Source: Panorpa germanica (lineage: Eukaryota; Arthropoda; Insecta; Mecoptera; Panorpidae). From it: a stretch of DNA of 64,000 nt. Location of the stretch: contig OY783209.1 of NCBI GenBank assembly GCA_963678705.1, forward strand, positions 8,494,001-8,558,000, in the 5' to 3' direction. The notes below the pieces were generated by a model. The model did not search any database, was not told the DNA's origin, and worked only from the letters and a program-made list of their open reading frames with translations. Position 1 is the stretch's first letter. Every line of letters starts with the position of its first letter. Below are positions 24,263-39,200 of the stretch, piece after piece. Made by a program: the position numbers and the translations under genes.

Positions 24263-27200
24263 CTGAAAATAAAATTGTTTAAATTAATTAAAATCTATGA
24301 CATCATTATTAAATAACACATAGTTTAGCATGATGCAGTGATTGACAGGTTATACAAATTGATGTGGTGGAAATTGCACCAGCTTTCCAACTGCAACAGA
24401 TTCTATTCCATGAAGGTGCTGTAAATTAATGCTTCCTTCTAATATAAACATTATTTATTAAGTGAGGTTAGGTTACATATGCAGTTATATCAAGTTCTGT
24501 TCTTAATGCTTGATAAAAACACTAAAATAAAAACGATTCTAGCTCTGTCAAGGTGTGCGTAAAAAGATCAGCATCGTATCAAATCGTACTTGAAAAACGT
24601 ATGCGTATTATGAAAGGATAAGTCATTTTTCACAATAACATTCGGATTAAAATCCCACAAACTATAATAATTCCTTAATTCCTAGTTTACTAGAGCCATC
24701 TATTGAGTAAATCAGGAACCTGTTTCATATATTCTTATACCCTAATTAATCTAACCTCAAAATCAATACAATATATAATATTTACATGCATCATACATTA
24801 TGTTTTATTTAAAATTATTATTCTACCGCTCCTTCTTATTGCTTATAATCAATCATTGATTAAACGTACGTTCCAGGTGCGTGTTGAAAACTTTCCCAAA
24901 ACTTGGAAACTTTATTAGGTCAATAACTTGTTAAATAAGTATTCTTAATTTATATATGTACATATTAATGTCTAACAAACAGGGATATAGTAGAAACAAA
25001 AAGAAAGGGAATTGCCTTAAATCGTTATAGATATGTTTTAAATAAAGTAGTACATTTTAAAACGCTGCAACCTAATATTTATTAGACGTACACACAAGTT
25101 GAGTAGGAGTTAGTATAGTTGCATATCCTATATTCACGAGGCGCGTTCACGTATGTTTAATAAATAAGTGGAAGCGAGAGACGTTGCGTTGTCCTACTCT
25201 AATCGCGCATGTAAGCAATCCATACTAACTTATACACGACTAAAAACGTTCTAGTATGTACAGATCGGATTTAACCTAAAAAATATTTAATTTGTTCTTG
25301 TATTTTTAGGTTAGTAATAAGTGTCATCCCCTTAAAATGTTGATTTGCTATTTTATTATATTTCTTTTTATTATTAGAGTAGCATGTCTCCTTGAATTAA
25401 ATAGGTGATGCGAAAAAGAGAGATGAATGAAAAAATAACAGCGACGCATGTCTGTCAACGAATGTAATAATTCTATCAATAACAGGTGTCAGGTGTGAGA
25501 CTTGTTGTTTGTGTTTCTCAGAATATAGAAACAACGTATTATAGAATATTCCTTTAGGAGAAATGTTGGCCTCGTAATACTAACAAATAAGGAAACATGT
25601 AATTACATTCTAATATGAAGAGAGTTCGAAAACTTCAAGGTCTCACTCATAGAGATGGCGAAAAATATAAAGAAACAGTGGTATGATATCTGAAAACCCT
25701 TGACACTTTTTATTGTTCTACAGGATATTTCAACAAGAGGTGTCATTTTAAATCAACAGAAAAACACAATATTTTCACAACAAGTTAGTAATGGAACACA
25801 ATATCCTCCAAATGTCATCCCAATAACGTTTCAAAAATGGCGCGACATTTAAAATGACATATATAATTTCATAAACTTCCTCAAAATTGACATAAATTTA
25901 TAAATAGATGAGATTTTTTAAGTAAAAATTTAGATAAAACGTTACTAATCAAAAATATAACATAATCTATGTATATTTAACAAAAGAGAAACGCACAAGA
26001 GATGAAAATATTACTTCATTTTTTAAGATTGATTTTTAAGGTTATATTTTTTTTTTACTGCAGATTCTGTTTATTTTCAAACATTTCTTTGTCTTCCAGG
26101 ACATTTACGCGTCAGGCACATTAATATTGTAAGTAGTTTTTTCATGGCATTAAACTCTACGAACAATCTAATAAAAAACATCGCTGCGAAGCCTGCGTAT
26201 CTTGCTTGGTGTTCGCTAATGTTATCATATTAGTACACAATAAAATGATAATTGTACAGAGTGCGTTTGTACTTCGCTCTAGATTAACGCAACAAGTATA
26301 AGGTGATTCTAAACTCGCTAAGATTGAAATGTCAACGGCTAGTTGGTACTTCGTCATGATGTGTATGTGTATGATGTGATGTGTATATGTATACACTATG
26401 TTTAAAGCAAGAACCACACCTGCGTGTTCGTGTAAGAATAGCTAAAGCGAATATACGAGGGTAGCTTGATAACTAATAAAATTTCTTAATAAAAGATATT
26501 TTTCTAGGCTAAAAAGTGCTTTGTTTATCAACATAGTCTCCTTTAAGCTCGATACACTTAGTCCAACGTTTTTCCAATTTTTTATTGCTTCCAAATAATA
26601 GGTTTTATCAAGACACTCAAAATAGGTGTCCTTTTCAGTGATGACCTCTTTGTTAGACCAAATCTCTTACCGAAAAACCATTTCTTCAGGTTTAGAACAG
26701 GAAATTGTCGCATTGGGCTAAATGTGTGGAATATATTGAACGTGCCCAGTAAACAATTTGGTGAAGTGTCCTGTTTTGTGACTTTTCTATCACTATTTCA
26801 CTTCAATTATAGTTCGCATCAACTTTATCTTCATTTGTATTCCAGCATGTGGAGTGGTTTCACCATTTGTAGCCGATAAAAATGACATTTTATATGAACG
26901 ATTGTAAGACACTGTTTCTTTCTCTTCATAACAAAAACTCTTTCATAACAAAAAAGTCATGCGCATCTACAATTTGAAGGCAAAGTGACTCCAAAATGTT
27001 AACTGGGAGGTAGCAGTTTGTAGCTCAATTTATCGCAATCATTGGCTAGTTGTTTGCTTTTAATATTGACTCAGCTTGCTCAAAATTTGTTAGTAGTAGC
27101 AGTAGCGGGAAATTCAAAAAATTACTGAGTTATCAAATTGATACCCTCATATATACACAACCTCAAAGGAAAATATTTGTTCGTATAAAGGAAACATTAT

Positions 27201-30200
27201 TTTCGACAATATGCTTTAGTTTTTTGAATCTATTTGTTTATTTTGTTTTCAGAAGTGCCTTTTAATTCATCTTCACAGTCGTAGTCAACGGATGGCCCCT
27301 TTCCAATGACTTTAAATATGAATTAAAAATGGCTTTACGTACTAAATAGAAAAAAAGAAATATTTTGGCTACGCGTATTTCGAAACACCATGTTGTCGTA
27401 AAGAGACGTTTACATCTCCGTTATGGACATTGTCCTTTTTTCTCATAAAATTATAGTCAGGGGGATTCCGGACTTTTTCTTCAAACAATACAATAATAGG
27501 TAGTTTGTGTCAGCACCAAAATATTGAGTTAGTTAGTTATTTGGTGAGTTAATTCTTTGCAATACATTTATTCCATCTCCGGGAATCAAACTCGGACCTA
27601 AGTATAGCTGAGTGTTAAAGACTCTAGCTTAACTACCTAGACCACCAACAGAACAACAATAATCTTATAAATTGTTTCAAGTTACTTAACTTGGAATATA
27701 ACTTTAAATAAACTAAATTGATATCAACTGCCATCTGTTTTTTATATCCTCGAACTAATAAATACCCTCTGACTAACAAAATATTTCTATTATCTTTAAC
27801 ATTTCTTACACCACAGGTTTTTACACATCTTAAGAAAGCAACTGCTATTATTATAAATGAATTTAACAGTAATCGTAAATAAATTTGACATAAACTAATG
27901 CCATAAAACGTTAGATGCTTTATTAAGTACGTATTTATGTTATTATTTTCCCATAAATAGCCATTTAGATTATGGAACATAAACTACTCGTACCAAACGG
28001 TTCTATAAAAAAAATCCATAAATTGGTGTTTCACTTTAAAAGTTTTAATCTTCTTAAAAAAAATTGTTGTTGCATGGATATATGGATATATAGGAAACTT
28101 GACCCCCATAAGAAGAAAGATTTATTTTCCAAAAATTTCCAGGATCGGTAAATTTTGCTCAAAGTTTTTCTAAAAAACAGAGCACAGAAATTTTTAATAA
28201 AGTAAACAGAAACATTTTAATTAAGACTTGAGAAATGGAGAAAAGTTCTAAAGACATTTTTGGGTCTATTTTATTTCTATTTAAAAATAATTTACCTTTC
28301 CTGGTAAAAGCCAATTCTTACTTACTTACTCAAAAAAGTACCATTACATGTGCACCCACCCATAAATAGAAAGGGCGGAATCTATATTCTTATGTTGTGT
28401 TAAAATTATGTTAATGCTAGCTTTAGTGGTAAATTAATTTATCAAAAAGCAATGTTAATCTTTTCCTTTTTAATAATAAATATTAGTTCATTATTACATA
28501 TTAGAAAGAAGCATATTTAAGTTAGTTATGTAATCAGAAATCATGATATTTAATTAGTGCAATTAGTGTTGGACACACCAGTCTCAACGAAGAATTATTT
28601 AGTTACCTGTAAGACAAGAAAATTTGTTGCTGGCACATTTTGAGAGAATGAGGAAAATTTAAGTACCATACCTGCATTCTGGCTTGGGGTGCAGAATTAA
28701 CTGAGCGGCCAAAACGTAACCGCATTGTTGGGGAGCGTTGGGCTTTCTGCATAACAGGCTCGTCTCCAGCAATCTGTCCAGCAAAAAAAATACAAACAGT
28801 TAAATAAAGGCCTAGTCAACATTTTGGTAAAATGGCATAACTAGATGAAGTTCCATTTACATTATAAAATATTTATTTTAGTAGAGAAAATATTTCAAAT
28901 TCATTTCACAAGAACATCATAGAAAAAGAAACAAGATATATCTGTCTCTGTTACATTATAATGACAACTTCATTCCTTGCTGATAGTCTAGAACGTTCTG
29001 ACTTTTTTTAAAAATATTTATTTGTATGTGGTCATACGAATACTATTATAAAATCTTTTATGTACACCTCTTATTAGGTGCTTAATTACATTCCAGTAAA
29101 CAATTTGGTGAAGTGCCCTATGTAGTTACGTTAGAGTCACTCGTACAATTCAATTCTAACGCTTTACAAGTTCTCTACCTGTCACAGATTTTGTGTTAGT
29201 TGTTAGAATTTTTTCATAATAATATTCTTTCTTTTTCCAACATCATTCATTAAGTAGCAATTGTTTCTTTCACACTAGGATATATATTTGTTTAGTTCAT
29301 TTTCATTCCAAAGTGAGAGAGAAACGAGATGCGGTTAGACAAGTAAAATATATTTTTCACCGTTACACTTGTATAGTATTTCGTTCAGTACAGTATGTTT
29401 AAAGTATATGCTATCCTTTTTCAACAAATATTTCTTTAATGGTAATAGGCACACGCTGTCTCCCTCAATCTCCGAATATAATGTGTTTAAACGAATACTC
29501 TAAGCAGCGAGGGTAAGACAGAGGTTTTAAACCTAACGCAGACCTGCCGATCGTAGATTTTTGAATCACCAAAACAATGTAAAAAACTAATATAACGAGT
29601 ATTGTTGAAGATGAATAATATTCATTAAAAAAATCACGATCCGTTTATATATTATATTTTGCAGACTCTAAAAAATAGAATTCCATTAAGTTTTATACCC
29701 CTGCCATCCCTGCTAGTATCAAGTTTATAACTCCGGTCATAAATCATAAACCGACTCCGCTTTTAATTCAGCAGTGAACCGTCATTGCGATCTCTGTAGG
29801 TCATAAAAAGGGCCTTTCCTATGAACGACTGAATGGAAAACGAACACGTTCCAGACAAAAAACTCATGATATGTAATAGAAATTAAGTAGAATTTACTCC
29901 AAAATGTTTACTGGGATCTTGTATGAACCTTACGAATACGTTATCTTAAGATTTACCTCGGATCTGAACAAAGGGTCTGAGCGACGGCCGAAGCGAAGAC
30001 GCAGAGAAGGAGAGCGTGCTACTTTGGGTGCCATCTCTTCATCCAATTGCGGTTCCTCCTAAACAGATTAAATTTATCTTCAATATCTGTTTAAATGATA
30101 TCTATTTCTAGTTTAGATTCCATGAATTATACAGGATCACATTTTATCAACTACTGTTCTTGGCACACGGCAGCTGAGGTGCGCGGGGGATGGGGTGAGC

Positions 30201-33200
30201 TATCGGTACGCTTGTCTCTGATTTCAAAATAAGATGAGACAATTTAATTGTGTGGAAATTTAGCTTAATGATCTTCGTCAATGATGAAATAACTCAGCGT
30301 AAAGTGTGTCATTACTTATGTTGTGTATTCAATACACCGACTAAACACAAAATGATAATATTACATAAAGTCGAGGAAAACTCTTTCTCAAAATGAGCGT
30401 TTTTTTGATGGGTATGCAAACATTCTTTAGATTTAAATTTGAATTTTCGTATAACATATTAACAATTTTTAAGTATGAGACTGCATTTAAAATAAATAAA
30501 TCTAGCGTTTTTTTGAGATAAATTTCTAAAATGTTGCATGCAGTGTACTTACGCCCAATGCAGGCATCATATCTGGATCAGATCTTCGCCCGAATCTTAG
30601 ACGAAGTTGAGGGGATCGGCTTGACTTCCGTTGCACTTGGTGTCCCTCCAAGCCCCCCAGTTCCGTTTCAATAGCTTCCTTCTGTAGTAAATATTCATAA
30701 AGATCTCGAATACCTGAAAATATTCAATTATTTTTTACAATTTAAGTAAAGTATATCTAATCTCATGGAAACTGCATTACATGCTTATTGGCTATATTGT
30801 ATTATATATTTAATATATTTCGAGTATTAGAAGAGGGGATATTAAAAGAGGGAGAAGTACAGGGTGGGAGTACATGGTAAATAAGAATACTTCGTTCGAA
30901 AAGTGTACAGGTAAAGGTCTAAACTTTCGATACTGTATCTATATCACCGCGTGCGTGTTTTGTAACTTAGTTTAATATTTAATGTGTCACTTTGAAGTTG
31001 CAATAGGAGGAAAAATTATATTTGGCAAATTAAACACTGAATAATAGAGAGGAGGAATTCATACATTCCGAGTAAAGGAGCGGTTGTGGAATAGAATTAC
31101 ATTTAAGCTTAAACATTTAGTCCGAGTGGTTTAACACGTTGATAACCACTCGAAATTCGCAACCCAGAACAAATAGGCCTTTTTTAGAATTAATAATGAA
31201 TTGGATATAGCATAATTTGGCGTGACTCTAAAAAATGTCACTTATCTTCAACTGAAATTATTTGTACAGCCTCTTTCTAACTGTAACTATGGTCAGGAAG
31301 TCGAAGCAAAAAAACAGTATGTTTTTGTAATCAGTGCATGTTTTATTCCAAGTTTTAAATCATTTTACCATAATTTTTGTGGATAAGTATGTAAGATATA
31401 TACGCTATTGACAAATGCATATGTTTTTCAGATAGTACCAATCTTCAAACTGTATGTGTTAAAATTTCATCGCATTTCTACCATTAGTTTACGAGTTGCG
31501 ATAGTTTTAGTGACGCTATTTTTGTAATATTCAAAAATAATGGAAAATCTAAATTTCGTGTGCTGATAAAGCTTGCTTTATAATGGGAAAAAATACCGTT
31601 CCAGCCTGACAAATATTATTCGGACTCAGTATTTTTCTCAGCACTATGTGTTACTAATTAAAACAAATAGACAATCATTTAATTCTGTATAAAAAACAGA
31701 TTATTTAACTTTTAATAAATATTTAAAATTTCCTGCTAAGCAGCCTGTGTAATCATAATTGCATAACTAATTAACAATGGTTAATTAAATAAACATTAGC
31801 GTTCTCAAAGAAAAGAAGTTGTTTTCGGATAAAATAAAGAATACTTTTTGTTATTAAAGGAGAGATTTGTAATTTAAATTACGTTTTAATTAATTTTTAA
31901 TAAAGATTTTAATTAATGAATACTTGTTCATTTTTTATGAATGTGTTCCTTAAATGGTTGCAGAAATGAAGTTCTTTTTGTACATTTTTAAAATGTATAT
32001 TTTTTTCAGTATTATAAATCGAATTTATAAATTAAATATGACCTTTATAGACATAATATTTTAGTCACAAGATGGCAGCACTGAAAGCTGTACCAGATAT
32101 TTCCTGTGTAAATAAGAAAATTGAGTCTGTGATTATCAGCAACATATTCTTGATCAAAAATGTCAAAAATTTAGAATTCGTTTTGCAGAACTACTGTTTA
32201 ATTTGTCTTCTAAAGGAGCGTTTTCACTAGTGTGACTTTCATTTAGAAAAGCCACTTTTATATTTCAAATAAATTAACATATTCACTAGAGAATGTACAG
32301 ACTTAGACCGCTTGCACACGGGTCGGTGGTGAAGCAGTGCGACGCGACTTGTACGCGGTAATCACAGTCAATGAATGCTCGATATTTGAAGGATGCAGAC
32401 TGTTTTTTTTTCGGACAAGATGGCTGAACTCAAATTAATAAAACAAATAGAGGAATATCCTTTGATAAATAAATTTTGAGTTGAAAAATCGTGTAATAAT
32501 ATTGCAAACATCCTTTGCAGGCTTCCGGGTTGTACAACAACTTAATATACGACTATAACATTTAGAACAATTACTTAAGAAGTACCCTGTATTTACCATT
32601 ATGTTAAATATATTGTGTACAAATGATTTTGGCAGCTAATTTACATTTAATTTAATAAGGAAATACATAAATTAGTTGTAATAATATCAAAGCACTTTGA
32701 AGTCAATAGAATTCATGCTACGATACCGCACGGTATACCTGTGCTAACAAACTTTGTAATTAAACCAGTAAATCATTTTGTTTGATGTTATTTCAAAATT
32801 TTATAAAAATACAAAAACAATTGTTAATATAAGAGTTGCGTAACGCACTATTGTTTGTATTTTATTCTTCAAAATCTAATTAGTTGGTATCCTTGTTTCG
32901 GGACCTCATCTTTTTGTGTGTAGAAGTTGGTAGGAAACAAAGTAGAATTTGTTGATTCACAACCCTTCAACTTATTATGTTGGTAGAAAATATTTCATAC
33001 TTTATTTCTGAGTTGCTGGTAATAGTGAAGAAAGTTACATTGTTATGGAAAGTTAGCTAAGAAAGAGATATTAATATATTTTAAATAAATTATTTTCTAA
33101 TTTGTGGAGCACAAGAATTCTGTACATCTTACGTATGTTATTTTATTTTAATGTTTTTTTTATTAAATTCAATTACAAATTAATTACATTTATAGAGGCG

Positions 33201-36200
33201 GAGAGAAGAAGAGAAGAAGGCACAAGTGGTGAAAGAGGAATTAAAGAGCAGAGACAGATAGATACAGGAATGAAAGATACAAGAGGATTTGGGAGATGAA
33301 AAAGACTAAGAAGAATTACAAGATTTAGATTGGGAAACGAAGAGAAAGGCAGCAGATACTGTGAAAATTGTGCGAGTTGTGCTGGAGAGTTCATGTGAGA
33401 AAACAGTAAAAAGTGAAAAGAAGATTGTGCAGTTATTGAAGAGAAGAGCTGGATGGCACAGATAGCAAGAAGTTTCAATAGTAGAATATAAAAACAAGAA
33501 TGAGTTAAACTTATCAATCGGATTGTACTGTGGAGATTTCATTCAAGAGAATTTGTGAATGTAATCTAAAACTCCAACAAAGAACACTTCATACAAATTG
33601 AATAAATCGATTCTACTTTATTTTGATTGAATTTGAAATTACATACGATTTTGTTTATTATATTTATTTTGTTATGATTGTCCAACGCTGTTATCTACCG
33701 GTGAAATAGATCAACACTACTCATCACAATCATAGAGTATTGTTTACAAATTTTGATTAACTGATAAGATAGACATAGTTGAATATTTGATTGAGAACTT
33801 GAGCAAAGATAGATATTTAATTTAAAATCTGGCAAACCTGGCTCAAGTAAAAGTTTAAAATATCTTAAGGAGGTACAGGACGTACCGTCAATGCAAAAAG
33901 TTTATCTCTCGGTAATACGAAATGCAAAATACGAAGTACATGAGGGACGAGCAAATATTGGGACTGTACCTTTGAAAATGAATTTTTCAATTTCCTATTA
34001 AACTGCTTTTTGCTTGTTAAAATGATTTTTTTATGCATATAATAGTTTAATAAATTAAAAATTAATTCAATTTAAATACAAATTAAATATTTTGAAAAAG
34101 AAATAATAAATTTTGCAACGCTGCAAATTTACGTGTGTTAACGCATGCGTGATTTGGTTCTTTGACCAATAAATTGTTATATTTTATATGACATTTATTA
34201 CGATTTTGAATTTCCCGCTCAAATTGGCATTTGCAACGTTGTCGGCTTATAACCTACATTTACTGTTTCTTAAAGATTTTATTTAAATATTTTCGTATAT
34301 AGGTATCCTTTTGATAATTTTCATTTTGCAATAGTTACAGAAAAGATTATTTTATATACACCTAGTTTTTGAAAGCCGTGTCACCATTTTTTTATAGTTA
34401 AAAGTTATATTATGTGGTGAAATTGAGCTAAAAATTATGATTTGTATGGAAAATGACTATTTTTAATCATGTATAAAAAGAAAACTATGAACCCTAAGTC
34501 TCTAAAATTTTGAGACAGCATGTATTTTAACTATTTGTATCGACCCTCCAAATTTCACGACGTTTTCATCATTTACGTTAACGTCCTGTACCTCCTTAAT
34601 ATATAATTATTGAACTTTCTTCCGTAAAACTTAATTTTCAAAGTATCTGTCTATACGCGTACTTTGCAGTAATATCGTAATAGGGTTTTATTAACATTTA
34701 ATAAGGGTTGTTGCAAGTTTATACGACTATATACGACTGTATGGTTTCAGCACAAACAGAACTTTTATTTTAAATAAACATATATGTGTTTTAGGTAAAA
34801 CACTGAACTTTTTTATTTATAAAGTTTATGATTTTTAATAGCACCATAAAAAACTATAATCTTAATATTTTATAAGTCATCACAAATAATATAATAACGC
34901 TTTTACAGGTATCGGGTAATCAGGGCCGCATTAGGAGTTGGTTATTTGGGTTATATATGTATGGATAATACAGAGTCTGAGGCCAATTAGAGTACTGAGT
35001 TTCTACCCATACAGGACAACTCCATGTATCACGTATATAGTTCTAAGATCATCAGTTGTAATACTTTCCCGAATGTTTCTGTCTTCTACTGTTTCCAGGC
35101 AGTCATTGTTTATTTATACGCAGATTATGTTAATGCAAAGTAAATACAAAGGCGGCGGCAAAGAGCGTACATTTATTTATAACTTTAAAAGTGTTGAACC
35201 TAATAAATTCAAATATCGAACGAAAAAAATAGATACATAGAATATTTGGCAGAAAAGTATGAAGAGGATTTTGAAAGATACACAATTCTTGTTATACTAA
35301 AGTTCTCAATCTTCAAGGATTCCACAATAAAAACATTTGTAGGGTTTTGGTGTGGGCTCTTCATCTGGTTTTTTAATTTTAAGTCAATAACTATTTCTTA
35401 TTAACGATGAATTTAATTGACTTTAATGCAATTATGACTAGATACTATTGATTTCGAGTGGAAGCTAAACAAAAGTAGGAATTTAAACGCGTTCCTGATC
35501 GAGAAAGATGAATAAAGAATGTCGGGTTTTTCCTGGGCTTAAATAAGGACATTACCAAAGAGCTGTTGTGCTCCATATGTAAACTAACATGTTCATAAAC
35601 TCAACTCGTTTCATACTGACCAAGAAACGACTTGTTTAGGTTGGGTTTTAGCATTTAGGACTGTTTTGAACTTCCCGTGTAGTGCGACGTTGTCAAGTAA
35701 CGATCTTCTAGTCAATAACGTTCAAACGTAGTTCACTTTCAACATATTTTATAAAAAATCAAATACCGCTTGCTGTAATGGGCTTGTGTTCTATGTTTTA
35801 CTTTCTATAAAAGTGTACTATATATTGATAAAGTGAGTTACTAGAACCTCAAATGTTCAATTATTTTTTAATAACTCCTTATATGTTAAGAGATATTAAC
35901 AATTAAAAAAGTCATTTTGTTTTTTTAATTATTAAAGGGATTCAATGTTGTAAACATTCCAAGTGCATGTGACATCACAATCCTTGTGTAAGGTTACCAA
36001 CCTTACAGCTCATAAATCTCTGCTATATGTATTTAAATATCAAATAATATTTACAGCTATTTCAAGAAACAATAAAATTTCAATATTATGTCTGCCGTAA
36101 CAGGGTTAAATAAAATAAAAACTTATTATTCTTTGATTTGACTTGATTATTTGACTACCAACAGCTACAAAACATTACCACAGCACTGACCTACTCAACA

Positions 36201-39200
36201 AATAACTGACGTTAAAATGCATTTCACGTCATACAAATATGGCCGACCATTTCTAGCGCTAAAACTACAATTCAAACTTTTATTTGCTATATCTCCGTCA
36301 ATATTTAGATATTTAATAAAATAGACACGCCAATACACATTTATTAACATCAATTTCAATCAACAATTGAAAAATCGACCACTAAAAAATGAGGACACAA
36401 GCCCATTTTGTTTACCGGACAATATTTGTTATATTCCCAATTATTGATACTGACATTAATAGATACATATATTAAAATTTTCGAGATGATTGTAAGAAAA
36501 GTAATTTTCTTGGAAACGTTCTTAATTAAAAGTATAGGTTTATTTTAAATTTGTGTGTGCGAGCATTATTGCAGTTTACCTTAACCTAGTATTGCTACAG
36601 GCTTACGCTCTTTCGATGGGGAATAGACCAGCATGGATTATCTGAGCCACCCATAGGTACTCGTGTAACACAAAACACCCTTCCCCCACAAGTTCTTTTA
36701 TAGTAAAATCATTTTTATTTACCAAAAACTTTTACGAGTATAACCTCAAAAAAGTGAAGAACCTCTAAAGTTAAAGTTTCGTCACATTCTTCACGAACCC
36801 CGTTGTTGACATTATGGTAATGCAAAGCAGACACCTCCAGGAGTCGGAGTCGGAGTTGGAGTTGGAGTAAGAATCTACATCGTCGTTGCCGTTTCGAGGT
36901 GGAAACAGATTTTCCACGTGTCGTTATTCGGTTGATGTGTCGCATCGCATTTTTGGAACGTGTTTATATTTGTCTTCTTTTATTGAAAAATGAAATAATA
37001 TATTTACATTGTACACTGTAAACTATAAACTGTAAAGGGTACAAGATAAAGAAGACAGATGGCTTTGATAAAAGTCTTGATATATCGTTTAAAAGTAATC
37101 TGAAACTTTACCAAAAGGTTTGTTTGCACAACTTTTATATTTACTTCTAAATATATGTTCAAAGCGACACGCCGTACTATAAAAGGCATATTGACAAGAG
37201 GGACCTTTAGCAATTGAAGTGAATACGTCATCAAATTCGGTCCGGTATAGGAATCTTTGGAGATGCATAACGCCCACAAAATGTAAGTGAATATGTAGCG
37301 TCACTCTCACACGTTCACGTATTTAAATACGAAGAAAAGAGACAAAAAATATAGTATAACTTCTCTATTAACAGGCTGGATTGATGACATATAATAACAT
37401 TGTTTACACACAATTTCAAACAAACACAATTGAAATACGTAATCATATTTTGATTGAAATCTTTTTATAAAATATTGTGTAAGTATTAATAAACGAAATC
37501 TTACAACTTAACCTTTCACCTCTGCATGAACCAGGGAGGGATGAGGGAGCTAATTATAATTTGTAAAAAGAAAGCCATTGTGTTTATTAAATTTAATAAT
37601 TTGTAAAATAATGTACTGTAATGGGCACGAAAAAATTAAATGGAAAAGAAAAATGAAAAAAATAGAAAACGATTGAAAATAGAAGTTAACATGAGGTTTA
37701 ATCAACTGACGGTATTTTGACAGATGTTTACCTCACTCTTGGAAAACATTTTCTTCAATTAACTTAATATTATTGCAGTTCCTTTTAGATTCTATCTAAA
37801 CATACACATCTATTCATACTCTTTGTGAGAGTACTTGAAAGGTTTCCATTCATTTTCCTTTTATTTTTCATTTTTGACACACATTTCCATCGTTCTACGA
37901 CGTAGGTAGAGACATGTTGCGTTCGCGTTCGCGTTCGCGTTTGTAAGACTTGTTTGTTATTTTCCCATTTCACTCCCATATTTTAAATATATTTTTATTT
38001 GTTAGTTCTACAATATACATTTTGTACTTTTAAGTTTTCATTTCAACCATTGTTGTACGGGAAAACATACTGATTCTATTATTTGAATGGATGTTTGCCT
38101 CTTTAACAATAGAATGTTATATTTTCATATGAATAAGTTTCGTAAAAAACAAATATTATTTTTCTTTTTGTTTCTTTATAAAGTTTACCCTGTTGGACTG
38201 TAGCTCAATTAAAATAAGGGCTGAAATGTTTTGCAGGGGTGAGTGGTGACTATATTATATATAGATGCTTAAGTTTTCAATAATTTGGATGCTTACCCAA
38301 TTAACAAAAAAATGTAAGTTGTTTTTTTATTTAATTCTAAAAATTTGAAGAAGATGTAGTAGTTATACAAAACCTATAATTATATTTTCTCGGTGAAACG
38401 CTGTCTGACGTCATTATATCTATCGTTGGGGTAGCTTACTTGACAGTTATTTGCGTTGGAGTCGTTAAAGATTAATTTAAGTTAATGCTGGATAAGACGG
38501 TCCTTGAATAATCAGTACAGACCGCGGAAACGTGCACACTTGCATCAAAGCTGCCTTTAGATTCTATTTGTTCAACCTTTGTCTTTTCAAAAATGAAAAT
38601 TTCTTATAAAGAGAGTTCAAGAGTAGGGCTGCAGATTGTCTGAGGTGCAAGTTAAGGATGACCAACATACTGAAAGAAATTAAACTAAAAAGTTTACATA
38701 TAAAGAAGAAAAGGTAATGATGGCTGACAAGAATGTTACACAAAATCTAAACAATGGGCTTGTGTCCTCATTTTTTAGTGGTCGATTTTTCAATTTTTGA
38801 TTGAAATTGATGTTAATAAATGTGTATTGGTGTGTCTATTTTATTAAATAACTAAATGTTGACGGAGATATAGCAATTAAAAATTTGAATTGTAGTTTTA
38901 GCGCTAGAAATGGTCGGCCATATTTTTATGACGTGAAATGCATTTTAACGTCAGTTATAAGTTGAGTAGGTCAGTCAAAGGTAGGTAAGTCAAATCAAAG
39001 AATAATAAGTTTTTATTTTATTTAACCCTGTTACGGCAGATATAATATTGGAATTTGAGTGTTCCTTGAAATAGCTGTAAATAATATTTGATATTTTGAT
39101 ATATAAATACATATAGCAGAGATTTATGAGCTGTAAGGTTGGTAACCTTACACAAGGATTGTGATGTCATATGCACTTGGAATGTCTACAACGTTGAATC

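Larger units (their letters stand above)
24263..28671 (-). other. sNPF intron 4
   Basis: 4.4 kb, AT-rich. It holds a mariner 3' end, a MITE-B1 copy and a tRNA-derived SINE head. At 25095-25250 there is a weak inverted pair (GAGTTAGTATAG against CCATACTAACTT). No exon-like sequence recognised inside. Confidence 0.7.
28774..29956 (-). other. sNPF intron 3
   Basis: 1183 bp, about 70 percent of which is one MITE-B2 copy with a nested insertion (29093-29915). The MITE ends 41 bp from the exon 3 donor. Confidence 0.85.

Noticed and set aside
31123-31152. Hairpin resembling the D-arm of tRNA-Ser
   Set aside because: No acceptor, anticodon or T arm nearby, so not a tRNA gene.
33173-33517. 114-codon minus-strand frame
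   Set aside because: Antisense shadow of an R1-like LINE remnant.
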